Of a DNA stretch of 64,000 nucleotides, positions 17,329-24,790 are shown piece by piece. The stretch's first letter is position 1, and each line of letters starts with the position of its first letter. The notes under the pieces are model-generated. The model made no database searches. It was not told the origin of the DNA and saw nothing but the letters and a program-made list of their open reading frames with translations. Origin of the DNA: Chitinivorax sp. PXF-14 (lineage in GTDB: Bacteria > Pseudomonadota > Gammaproteobacteria > Burkholderiales > SCOH01); NCBI RefSeq assembly GCF_040812015.1, contig NZ_JBFNXJ010000011.1, positions 62,001-126,000 on the forward strand. The letters run 5' to 3'. The translations under genes and the position numbers were made by a program.

Positions 17329-17706
17329 ATGAACGAAGAGGTATTGCAAATCCGCGTAGGCTTCCCCGTTGCCGATAGCCTGGCCGATGCCGCCGGAACC
17401 ATGACGGCAATCGAGAGCGGCGCCAGCCCGGCGCATCATTTCGGCATGGGCTTTGCCGATATGGGGCAGATGCTGGCCGTATTCACCCCCAAGCGCTGGG
17501 AGTTGATCGGCAAGCTACGTGAAATCGGCCCGGCGTCGGTGGCCGAGCTGGCGCGGCAACTGGGGCGTGATTACAAGAACGTCCACGGCGACGTTGAAAA
17601 GCTTGCCGAATGGCTGGCGATCGAGCGCGGCGACAATGGCAAGGTATGCGTGCCCTATGCCGAGATCGTGCTCGACATGCGCTTGCCGGATCGGGCGGCG
17701 GCATGA
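17329..17706 (+). CDS. Small winged-HTH regulator (HVO_A0114/TumA-like)
   Basis: 125 aa with a MarR/ArsR-like winged helix at residues about 50-105 (WELIGKLREIGPASVAELAR and the recognition helix RDYKNVHGDVEKL). This layout matches the HVO_A0114-type DNA-binding proteins that act as antitoxins in TumE/TumA-like pairs. The expected TumE toxin is not next to it. Instead it overlaps, by ATGA, a second DUF2442-like gene. A strong AGGAGG precedes its ATG, 64 bp after the first module. Confidence 0.65.
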   Translation: MNEEVLQIRVGFPVADSLADAAGTMTAIESGASPAHHFGMGFADMGQMLAVFTPKRWELIGKLREIGPASVAELARQLGRDYKNVHGDVEKLAEWLAIERGDNGKVCVPYAEIVLDMRLPDRAAA

Positions 17707-18434
17707 CCACGCCAGTTATCCTGGCCGTAACAGCCACGCCGCCGGCCGGGCTGCTGATCGAGTGGTCAAGCGGGGAGATATTGCTAATCGAGATTGGCGC
17801 CCAGATCGAGTGCTTTCCGGCGCTGCATGTCCTGCGTGATGGCGAACGATTCGCCAGGGCGAAACCGGGCGTAGATGGCCGTGGCCTGAGCTGGGGCGAT
17901 GGCGCGGAGATCAGCGCTGATTTGCTGTACTGGCTGGGCAAGGAGCAGGCGCCAATAGACGAGCAGCGGCTGCGGCTAGCTGGGTACGTTCAAATCTATC
18001 GGAGCGGCGGCGCCCTGGCTGACGAGCTTGTCAGCACGGTTGAAGCCCTGCGCCACCCCGGCGGAGAGCCAATATCCGCCGAGTTGTGCGGCCTGCTGCT
18101 CGATCTGCTGAGGGGCAAAACCAAGGCCGGGAAGCGCGTGCCGGTATCGGCTACCGTCATCCGCGAATCGTTCCAGCGGATGTATGAACGCATGAAAGTG
18201 GATGATTTTGCCAAAGGCCAACCCGTGTGGGAGGAAACGCTTTCATCCGCCAGTTTTCTAGCGGGCCACATCCCGCGACTTAGTGACGGCCAGCAGCCCT
18301 CAAATCCGGCCGTTAAGCGGTACGTCGCCGTTGCCAATAGCCTGGCCGCTGCCTGGAGACTGAGCCTGCCCACGGTTTGCGATTACATCTCGGGCCGGAA
18401 AAAACATAAATCCCAAGGGCGCAAATCCACCTAA
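17703..18434 (+). CDS. DUF2442-like N-terminus fused to an unknown C-terminal domain
   Basis: 243 aa. Residues 1-80 are paralogous to the protein at 16827-17264: LLIEWSSGEILLIEIGAQIE and GLSWGDGAEISADLLYWLGK align directly with its counterparts. The remaining 160 residues are mostly helical and unrecognised, with LCGLLLDLLRGKTKAGKR and a basic tail (SGRKKHKSQGRKST). It is translationally coupled to the winged-HTH gene before it. Whether it is a toxin, an antitoxin or a satellite regulator cannot be told from the sequence. Confidence 0.6.
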   Translation: MTTPVILAVTATPPAGLLIEWSSGEILLIEIGAQIECFPALHVLRDGERFARAKPGVDGRGLSWGDGAEISADLLYWLGKEQAPIDEQRLRLAGYVQIYRSGGALADELVSTVEALRHPGGEPISAELCGLLLDLLRGKTKAGKRVPVSATVIRESFQRMYERMKVDDFAKGQPVWEETLSSASFLAGHIPRLSDGQQPSNPAVKRYVAVANSLAAAWRLSLPTVCDYISGRKKHKSQGRKST

Positions 18435-18453
18435 CACAAGCCGCGCGAATTGT

Positions 18454-18485
18454 CACATGGAATAAATCGCCAGTTTTTCCATGTG
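18454..18485. promoter_or_regulatory. Operator-like inverted repeat upstream of alpA
   Basis: CACATGGA (18454-18461) and TCCATGTG (18478-18485) are perfect 8-bp arms (9 bp with the flanking T-A) separated by 16 bp, about 75 bp before the alpA start. There is no T-tract typical of a terminator. A possible -10 (TACATAAA, 18502-18509) follows. Confidence 0.5.
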
Positions 18486-18558
18486 ATACGTTTTCCCCCG
18501 TTACATAAAGTGCCTCCATCCAATGCATTCCGCATGGGTCCTTATGGAAAGGCACACA

Positions 18559-18798
18559 ATGAAGCCACAGCACGTCAAGCAGGCCACCCCCCAGGTGGAA
18601 GTTACCCATATCCCCTCGATTGACCCCCTCCTGCGCTTGCCGGATGTTGAGGCCGCGACGGGGTTCAAACGCTCGCACATCTATGCCTTGATGGCCCGCG
18701 GCGATTTTCCGAGAACGATACGAATCGGCACTAACGCAGTCGCGTGGAGGCTGTCCGATATTGCTATGTGGATTGCCGGACGCGTGGAGGCCGCATGA
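18559..18798 (+). CDS. alpA: AlpA-family regulator
   Basis: 79 aa, the typical length. The MerR-like HTH fold of AlpA is visible: LLRLPDVEAATGFKRSHIYA, then MARGDFPRTIRIG and WRLSDIAMWI. AlpA-type proteins in P4-like elements act as excisionase or activator of integrase transcription. GGAAAGG precedes the ATG. The stop overlaps the next start (ATGA), so it heads a coupled run of small genes. Confidence 0.92.
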   Translation: MKPQHVKQATPQVEVTHIPSIDPLLRLPDVEAATGFKRSHIYALMARGDFPRTIRIGTNAVAWRLSDIAMWIAGRVEAA

Positions 18799-19226
18799 TG
18801 ACCGCCACCGCCACCGCCACCGACATTCTGCGGCAAGTCACGTTCATCCCTGTAGATGAGGCCTTGTCGCGCCTGGCCGGGCGCATGTCGCCAGCAGCGC
18901 CATACCTGAATCGCCGGATTGAAGAGTTGACGCTCGCCGCCCGGCCAATTCACTCGAATGACGGAAAGGTAGCGGCAGTGTGGCCTAATGGCGCCGTGGT
19001 CGTACTGCGGGCCAGCGAGGCGGCGGCATTCATCGCCCTGCGCGGTGAGGTGCTGCCTGGATGGTGGCCCGCAGCCAAGCCGTCTGCCCGCAAACTGTGT
19101 GATGTCGTTGAAGCGCTGGAAGTCGGCTACGCGGCGTTTGTGGAAGCGGCTGCCGGGAAATACCCCGGCCAACTTGCCGACGCCGCCGAGGCTGACTGCC
19201 TGGCAACGATCCGGGGGCACAGATGA
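18795..19226 (+). CDS. Hypothetical satellite protein
   Basis: 143 aa, not recognised. It overlaps alpA by ATGA; a second ATG directly follows (18798). The sequence is mixed alpha/beta with a VVEALEVGYAAFVEAA helix. Its place between alpA and the primase suggests a replication or regulation accessory. Confidence 0.65.
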   Translation: MMTATATATDILRQVTFIPVDEALSRLAGRMSPAAPYLNRRIEELTLAARPIHSNDGKVAAVWPNGAVVVLRASEAAAFIALRGEVLPGWWPAAKPSARKLCDVVEALEVGYAAFVEAAAGKYPGQLADAAEADCLATIRGHR

Positions 19227-19507
19227 GACAAGCCCCCTATCGCAAACCCTCCAGCAGCAGGCGCCGCGCCCGCGCCAAGGCTGCCCGCCATCAGGGCCAG
19301 CGCCCGCCCGAGTGCCGCCACCAGCCCCGGTGCACCTGCTGCGGCGCTGTCGCGCATGCCGGTTTACTGGTGCTGGGTGCGGTGCTCGCCGTACCAGGTG
19401 CTTGGCTCGATGCATCGGCCTGCGCTGCCTGTGTGCAGATCGGCATTCTGAGCCGCAGCGGCCGCGAGCGGCTGTTACGCGCCATGCTGCGTGGGGCGCC
19501 GGCATGA
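19223..19507 (+). CDS. Small basic cysteine-containing protein, unknown
   Basis: 94 aa, overlapping the previous stop by ATGA. The N-terminal 30 residues are very basic (RRRARAKAARHQGQ). CTCCG and CAAC cysteine pairs suggest a possible zinc site around a hydrophobic stretch (HAGLLVLGAVLAVPGAWL). No family recognised. Confidence 0.5.
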   Translation: MRQAPYRKPSSSRRRARAKAARHQGQRPPECRHQPRCTCCGAVAHAGLLVLGAVLAVPGAWLDASACAACVQIGILSRSGRERLLRAMLRGAPA

Positions 19508-19574
19508 TGCCCACAGCCATTGCAGCGCGAGCCACCTGGCGCCATAATGCAGCCGTCGCAGTCAATCCTGCGAC

Positions 19575-19752
19575 CGAGTTTGACAGCTCGAATAAGTTAG
19601 GCGGACAGCCGCCACATGCGGCTATTGTTTTGTCCGAAATGCCTAGTCACGCCTCTACGGCGGGCCGGGCGGGGGCACCTACGGGTGCGCCGGTGCCTAG
19701 CTTCCGGTCTGTCAACCCCGTTTCGGCCCGCCACCCTCGTTTGACAGCGAGG
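19575..19752 (+). ncRNA. Structured leader with repeated TTTGACAG loops, C4/CI-like antisense candidate
   Basis: Three kinds of structure are visible. First, TTTGACAG is the 8-nt loop of two hairpins: CGAG/CTCG at 19575-19590 and CCTCG/CGAGG at 19735-19752. Second, CTGTCAA (19709-19715) between them is complementary to both loops. Third, there are stable stems: AGCCGC/GCGGCT (19607-19623), GGCGGGCCG/CGGCCCGCC (19659-19667 with 19724-19732), and within it GCACC-UACG-GGTGC (19675-19688). The layout recalls the antisense C4 RNA of P1/P7 and the CI RNA of P4, which pair with targets in their own transcript. An open frame (19504-20226) also runs through the region, so a translated leader is possible. 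Confidence 0.5.
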
Positions 19753-19788
19753 TGCGGGAATACAAACCGCACACTAGGAGGCCAGATC

Positions 19789-20226
19789 ATGGCTAGTACT
19801 CAATCCCGCGCCGACACGGCGCCTGCAGCAACCCTTTTCCCCGCCAATTACAGCCGCAAGGTGGCAAAGCGCAACATCAGCCCGGATGTGGCACGCATCG
19901 CCGGCTTGTATCCGCATTTGCAGTTCTGCGATTACGGCGATGGCGTGTGTTTTGTGACTGGCGACGAAGCCAGTTTGCGCGCCTTGAACCTGATCCCTAC
20001 CGGTGCCCGTATTCCGCAGAAGCCCCGAACCTGGGTCGAATTCTGTTCGTGGATCGTGGGGAATTGCCCTCTCTACGGCTACAAGCTGTCCATGACGGTC
20101 AAGCATGAGCTGTGTGTCTGGTTTGTGCGCGCCGCTTTCATCGATCCCACCTATCTGGCTTTTCGCCGGCTGCATCTGGCGCCGTCAGCAGACCTACTGA
20201 CCGGCGAAGCCGCAGACATTTACTGA
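19789..20226 (+). CDS. Hypothetical satellite protein downstream of the structured leader
   Basis: 145 aa starting at an ATG with a strong AGGAGG 8 nt upstream. The same frame is open back to an ATG at 19504 that overlaps the previous stop; that longer form (240 aa) would translate the leader and contains an Ash-like stretch (STAGRAGAPTGAPVPSFRSV). The body contains YPHLQFCDYGDGVCFVTGDE, a pattern I associate only loosely with Ash/Icd-like accessory proteins of P4-type elements. ACTAGG in the ribosome-site region can pair with CCTAGT at 19642-19647. Confidence 0.6.
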   Translation: MASTQSRADTAPAATLFPANYSRKVAKRNISPDVARIAGLYPHLQFCDYGDGVCFVTGDEASLRALNLIPTGARIPQKPRTWVEFCSWIVGNCPLYGYKLSMTVKHELCVWFVRAAFIDPTYLAFRRLHLAPSADLLTGEAADIY

Positions 20227-20243
20227 CTGACAGGGGAAATCGC

Positions 20244-20555
20244 ATGAAAACCGACAGCAAAAACGCATCGGCGGGCTTTGCTCGCCCGGCCATTCCGCAA
20301 AACCCGTTGATCGACAGTATCACCGCCAACACGCTGACCAACTGCCGAGCAGCGCTTGCGGCCTTGCAAGACTTGAACCTGGCGCCGGGGGATACGGATG
20401 AACACGCCAGCCACGGCGTCTGGCTGATCCAGCAGTGTATTTCCGAGGCGCTGACCTACGAAATCGAGCGCGACCGAGCAGACAGACGCGCGGCTGGCCC
20501 GCGCCTGTCCGGTATCTATCGGCCCGAACCGGGTGAAGGTGGGCATGATGGCTGA
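20244..20555 (+). CDS. Hypothetical satellite protein
   Basis: 103 aa, mostly helical; not recognised. CAGGGG precedes the ATG and its 3' end overlaps the primase start by 8-11 nt, so it is part of the replication operon. Confidence 0.6.
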   Translation: MKTDSKNASAGFARPAIPQNPLIDSITANTLTNCRAALAALQDLNLAPGDTDEHASHGVWLIQQCISEALTYEIERDRADRRAAGPRLSGIYRPEPGEGGHDG

Positions 20556-21570
20556 CCGCCTCGATTTCGACCTGATCAAGCGCCAGGCTGTCGGCCAGTG
20601 GGTTGACATCCTGACTGCCGCCGGCCTGCCGCGCGAGGCGCTGACCAAGCGCCACAAGCCGTGCCCGATGTGCGGCGGGACCGACCGTTTCAGCTTCAAG
20701 GATAGAGAAGGCCGTGGCACCTACGTGTGCAACCAATGCCGCCCGCAAGGCGGCGATGGCTTTCACCTGCTCGCGGCCTGGCTCGATTGCGATTTCATCG
20801 GGGCCATGCGCAACGTGGCCGGGCATCTGCATATCGCGCCCATCACGCCAGGCATGCCGATTGCCGCCACGCAAAGGGCTCTTGCAGCCCCTGCCGTGGT
20901 TCCGCCGGACATCGAGCGCTTGAAGCGTGCCGCGCGGCGCATCGCGGCCTTATGGCGCGAGGCCGGGCCGGTGACGGGCGCCTGTCCCGTTGGCCGCTAC
21001 CTGGCCCGCCGTGGCCTGCGGCTCGATGCCTACCCGGCCGCGCTGCGCCATCACCGCGCCTTGCCGTACTACCAGCCCAGCGACGATGGCGCCGCGCCAG
21101 TGAAGCTGGGCGAGTGGCCGGCGATGCTGGCGGCCATCCAGCAGCCCGGCGGCAAGTGCATCGCGCTGCACCAAACCTGGCTGACGCCAGACGGAGACAA
21201 GGCCGCTGTCCCTTGCGTGAAGAAGTGGACCGCGACTAGCGGCACCGCGCGTGGCGCTGCGATACGGCTGTTTGAGCCTGATACCCGCCTGGCCCTGACC
21301 GAAGGTATCGAGACTGCTTTGGCTGTACGCCAGGCCAACGGCTGGCCGGTGTGGGCGGCTGTGTCGGCGTGGGGATTGGAGCATGTCGAAATACCGCCCG
21401 GCGTGGCATCGGTACTGATCGCCGCTGACCACGACCCAGCCGGCACCAAGGCGGCCCAGGCGCTGGCCCAAAGGCTGACGCAAGAAGGCCGGCAGGTGCG
21501 GCTACTGTTACCGACCGAAGCCGGCAAAGACTGGCTCGACGTATTGAACGACTACCGCCCGTTTGAATGA
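20548..21570 (+). CDS. Zinc-ribbon/Toprim primase
   Basis: 340 aa. An N-terminal P4-type zinc ribbon has C39-P-M-C42 and C61-N-Q-C64 around the GGTDRFSFKD strand. The C-terminal Toprim domain has E252 in EGIETAL, D294-x-D in DHDPAGTKAA, and the closing TEAGKDWLDVLND. This is the primase half of the bifunctional P4 alpha protein, split from the helicase, which follows as a separate gene. An ATG one codon upstream (20545) is equally possible. It should prime replication from the iteron sites (inference). Confidence 0.93.
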   Translation: MADRLDFDLIKRQAVGQWVDILTAAGLPREALTKRHKPCPMCGGTDRFSFKDREGRGTYVCNQCRPQGGDGFHLLAAWLDCDFIGAMRNVAGHLHIAPITPGMPIAATQRALAAPAVVPPDIERLKRAARRIAALWREAGPVTGACPVGRYLARRGLRLDAYPAALRHHRALPYYQPSDDGAAPVKLGEWPAMLAAIQQPGGKCIALHQTWLTPDGDKAAVPCVKKWTATSGTARGAAIRLFEPDTRLALTEGIETALAVRQANGWPVWAAVSAWGLEHVEIPPGVASVLIAADHDPAGTKAAQALAQRLTQEGRQVRLLLPTEAGKDWLDVLNDYRPFE

Positions 21571-21657
21571 CGACCGCGCCGAAGAGCGTGAACAGGAGAT
21601 TCGATCAAGGGGAGATGGACAGCAGCGCCAGCCCTGGCGCTGTGGAAAGGCTTAGCA

Positions 21658-23673
21658 ATGAATGATTTGGACAGACTCAGAAATGTTGAAGCGGCGCCGG
21701 AATACACCGACACCGCCTCATTGGACGCGACACCCGAGCCGCTACTCGACGCCGCACAGCACAGCAACACCAAAGAGAATGATGCCACAGCGAAGCCCGG
21801 CGGCAAAGCCACAAGAACGCCCACCAAGGCAACGCCAGCGGGCGGCAAGGCCAAGGCATCGCCCACTGTGCGCAAGAGCGACAGCGGTAACTGGAGCGCT
21901 GGCGACAAAGGGGTTTTCTTCAAGGCTGACCCTGACAGCGACGCACCACCCACCTACGTGTGCGCCCGGCTCGATGTGCTGGAGCAGACACGTGATGAGG
22001 CCGGCGGGAGCTGGGGCAAGCTGGTGCGTTTTACCGATCCTGACCAGAACCCCAAGGAAATGAACCTGCTATCGTCCGACCTGGCTACCGAGGGCGGCGG
22101 CCCGGTGATCAGGCAGCTTGCCGATGCCGGCCTGCGTATTGGGTCGGGGCTCAAGGCACGTGAATACCTGTTGCGCTACCTGCGCGAACAAGACCCCATT
22201 GGCCGCGCGCTGCTGGTGGACAAATCGGGCTGGCATGCGCCGGTGTTCCTGCTAGGCGAAGAGCAGATTGGCGAAGCCCCTGAGAGACGGGTGTTTGCCG
22301 CTGGCGCTGGCCGCGCGCCAGCCCCGTACAGCCACAAGGGCAGCCTCGACGAGTGGCGGCGCAACGTGGCCGCGCTGTGCGTCGATAACCCGCTGCTGCT
22401 GTTCGCTAGCGCTGCGGCCTTTGCCGGGCCACTGCTGGAGCTGATCGGCGCCGAGTCGGGCGGGTTTCATGTGTACGGCAACAGCTCGCAAGGCAAGTCT
22501 ACCTTGCTCTCGATGGCGGCATCGGTTTGGGGCAAGCCCGCTGACTACTGCAAGACCTGGCGGGCCACCGACAACGCCCTTGAGGGTATCGCCCGCGCCT
22601 ACGCCGATACGCTGCTGCTGCTCGACGAGATCAAGGAATGCGACCCCCGCGTCATCGATCAGACGGTGTATATGCTGGGGAATGGAAAAGCAAAAGCCCG
22701 GGCGACTGACACGGGCGGGTTACGCAAGGCGGCAAGCTGGCGGCTGCTGTTCCTGTCGGCCGGCGAGCTGACCCTACAGCAGCACCTGGCCAGTGTCGGC
22801 AAGCAAGGCTTCGCTGGATTGGAGATGCGCCTGTTGTCGCTCCCGCTGCCGGATCGTGGCCTGTTTGTGGCACTGCATGGCCAGGCCGATGGCGCGGCGT
22901 TCTCCAATCACGTCAAGGCGATGACCGGGCGCTATCACGGCGCCGCCGGGCGTGCCTTCCTGCATGCCCTGGTAACAAACAGGGCCGGGCTCGCGGCCGG
23001 TATCCGCAGCGCCCAGGATGCGTTCATCGGCAGTTGTGTACCCGGTGGCGCCCACGGGCAGGTAAGCCGCGCGGCGGCGCGCTTCGCCCTGGTCGGCATT
23101 GCCGGCGAGCTGGCGACCGGCTGGGGTGTGACGGGCTGGCCGGAAGGCGCGGCCCTGGCTGCGGCGACCGAGTGCTTCAAGACCTGGCTGCGCGGCCGGG
23201 GCACGGCAGGCAGCACCGAAGAGCGCGACATAGTAAAGCGCCTGGCTGCCTTCCTTGAGGCGCACGGCGAAGGCCGCTTTACGCGGTTGACCGACGACAA
23301 GACCAGCGACGCCGATAACCACAAGGGCAAGACCCTGGCGCGCGTCGGCTATCGCTGGCTGCGCCGGCCGGGCTGCATCGAGGCCGGCGACGGCTCGCCG
23401 GTGGTCGGTGAGGCGGGCTATTCGCTCGATGAGTCGGCCACGTGGGTTTACTACGTTTTCAGCGAAGCTTGGGCCAAGGATATATTCGCCGGAATGAATT
23501 TCAGGCAGGCAAACAAGGTGCTGCTTCAACATGGCGTGATCGCGCCCGGCTCGGGCGGCAAGGCCTCGAAATCACGCAATGAAGCCCGCCTGCCGAACGT
23601 CGAAATACCGGGCCGTGTGTACGTTGTGGATGGGTCAAAACTGGCCGATGTGATGGGCGCCATGGACGACTGA
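21658..23673 (+). CDS. DUF927 helicase-like ATPase
   Basis: 671 aa. The N-terminal 95 residues are low-complexity (Ala/Thr/Lys-rich). The DUF927 domain follows with Walker A GNSSQGKST (residues about 274-282) and Walker B LLLLDEI (about 319-325). It ends in a winged-helix-like region (RFTRL to RVGYRWLRRPG). DUF927 proteins follow primases in satellites and integrative elements and are taken as replicative helicases, the role of the P4 alpha C-terminal half. The stop is 6 bp before the right iteron repeat. A ribosome site (GGAAAGG) precedes the ATG. Confidence 0.92.
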   Translation: MNDLDRLRNVEAAPEYTDTASLDATPEPLLDAAQHSNTKENDATAKPGGKATRTPTKATPAGGKAKASPTVRKSDSGNWSAGDKGVFFKADPDSDAPPTYVCARLDVLEQTRDEAGGSWGKLVRFTDPDQNPKEMNLLSSDLATEGGGPVIRQLADAGLRIGSGLKAREYLLRYLREQDPIGRALLVDKSGWHAPVFLLGEEQIGEAPERRVFAAGAGRAPAPYSHKGSLDEWRRNVAALCVDNPLLLFASAAAFAGPLLELIGAESGGFHVYGNSSQGKSTLLSMAASVWGKPADYCKTWRATDNALEGIARAYADTLLLLDEIKECDPRVIDQTVYMLGNGKAKARATDTGGLRKAASWRLLFLSAGELTLQQHLASVGKQGFAGLEMRLLSLPLPDRGLFVALHGQADGAAFSNHVKAMTGRYHGAAGRAFLHALVTNRAGLAAGIRSAQDAFIGSCVPGGAHGQVSRAAARFALVGIAGELATGWGVTGWPEGAALAAATECFKTWLRGRGTAGSTEERDIVKRLAAFLEAHGEGRFTRLTDDKTSDADNHKGKTLARVGYRWLRRPGCIEAGDGSPVVGEAGYSLDESATWVYYVFSEAWAKDIFAGMNFRQANKVLLQHGVIAPGSGGKASKSRNEARLPNVEIPGRVYVVDGSKLADVMGAMDD

Positions 23674-23679
23674 GACAAG

Positions 23680-23837
23680 CCTGAAAGCCGCGCCAGTATT
23701 GGCTTGTAGCGGTTTCGTGGCGCCGCTCACATTTCTGGGCTGCCCACATCTGGTCCGTTATCCGCTCACATGTAAGTCATTGATTTATTGTGGCCGCTCA
23801 CTCCGCGCACTCCGCTCACTCCCCCGGATAGGGGGGG
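23680..23837. repeat. Right iteron-bearing inverted repeat
   Basis: Reverse-complement partner of 16261-16418. Iterons (read as (C/T)GC(T/C/G)CAC) lie at 23724-23730, 23741-23747, 23763-23769, 23795-23801, 23804-23810 and 23813-23819, matching the left copy in number and spacing. The first 27 bp are identical between copies. Confidence 0.8.
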
Positions 23838-24171
23838 GTAGGTCGGTGGCCCCGGAATGGGTGGAGAAGAGCGGTTCAGCGCCACCAAAAATGGGCAAGC
23901 GATGACCCGCACTTTTCCCGATTCAAGGCCGGCATAAGTTTGGTTTTGTCACCCCATATAAATACGCCGTGACGAATGTGCAGGGGCAGGTGGCCGACCT
24001 GTGTTCACCCCCCCTGCCGGGTGATGGGTCCTCCCGAGGCATGCCGTTCACGGGTAATTCGGACCTTTCATTATCGGATGTAGATGGATGCCGGACAGGG
24101 TGAACGGCCCACCCTGTACCGTTCGCTTTCAATCAACCGGGAGTATTCCCGGTATTTGTGGAGACAACCCC
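23838..24171. other. Non-coding stretch with hairpins before the DUF772 gene
   Basis: No supported gene. Two perfect hairpins stand out: ACAGGGTG/CACCCTGT (24095-24102 with 24110-24117) and ACCGGGA/TCCCGGT (24136-24142 with 24147-24153). The second is just 19 nt before the next start codon and could affect its translation. A packaging (cos) or control site could lie here but nothing proves it. Confidence 0.45.
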
Positions 24172-24630
24172 ATGCGGAATAGAAGCCTGTTTACCTCGAT
24201 CGCCTGGCCCGCCGCGAGAAGGCCGGCGCGCGCCGATATACTGGAGCGGCTGGATTGCGTGGTTCCGTGGGATGCCCTGGCCGGGCTGATCGCACAGCCT
24301 ACGCCAGGCCCGCGCGGTGGGCGCCCAAGCCATCCACGCATGCTGCTGTTGCGCATCTGGGTGCTACAGCAGCTTTACCGCGTCAGCGATGAGGCTGCCG
24401 AATCACTGATACTCGACAGCCACAGCGCCGCCGCATTCGTCGGGCTTGATCCCTGGAAGCCCAGGCCGCCAGGCGCATCGGCCATCGGCAACTTCCGGCG
24501 CGCTATTGCCAGCACCGCCGAAGGCAGGCAGCTACAGCGACAACTCGATGACGCCATGCAATGTGCCGGCCTGGAGCTGCGGCCGGGCTGTCTGGTGGAG
24601 CCGGTACTGAGGAACCGTGGTCCCTCGTGA
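24172..24630 (+). CDS. Solo IS5-type transposase N-terminal domain (DUF772) protein
   Basis: 152 aa. It resembles only the N-terminal DUF772 region of IS5-family transposases: ILERLDCVVPWDALAGLIAQ, then GRPSHPRMLLLRIWVLQQLY and VSDEAAESLILDS. It stops shortly after the strand that in full transposases leads to the first catalytic Asp (LRPGCLVEPVLRN). No DDE residues and no terminal inverted repeats were found. It has its own ribosome site and a terminator after it, so it may be a domesticated DNA-binding protein instead of a decaying IS; a decayed IS remains possible. Confidence 0.65.
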   Translation: MRNRSLFTSIAWPAARRPARADILERLDCVVPWDALAGLIAQPTPGPRGGRPSHPRMLLLRIWVLQQLYRVSDEAAESLILDSHSAAAFVGLDPWKPRPPGASAIGNFRRAIASTAEGRQLQRQLDDAMQCAGLELRPGCLVEPVLRNRGPS

Positions 24631-24697
24631 TCAGTCTAACCAAGGGTGAGGCAAAAGCTTGGCACCCCAAGCCCCAAGAGCGGCCAGCAAACATGAC

Positions 24698-24721
24698 AAA
24701 AGCCCTGAGTCGGGCTTTTTG
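24698..24721 (+). terminator. Terminator after the DUF772 gene
   Basis: AAGCCC (24700-24705) pairs with GGGCTT (24712-24717), followed by a T-run. Confidence 0.85.
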
Positions 24722-24790
24722 TGTTTGTGCGCTTGGCGGAGAGAAATGGTTAAATCAGAAACCGGGAGCCACAAAATTTTGAACTGTTTG

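Noticed and set aside
16261-23837. Inverted repeats as ends of a transposon
   Set aside because: No transposase lies between them, no target duplication is seen, and the internal iterons with conserved spacing point to replication or binding sites.
23699-23905. Small plus-strand frame in the right iteron repeat
   Set aside because: No ribosome site or recognisable protein; lies in the repeat.
23838-24171. Packaging (cos) site
   Set aside because: Hairpins are present but no known cos motif or terminase gene allows the call.
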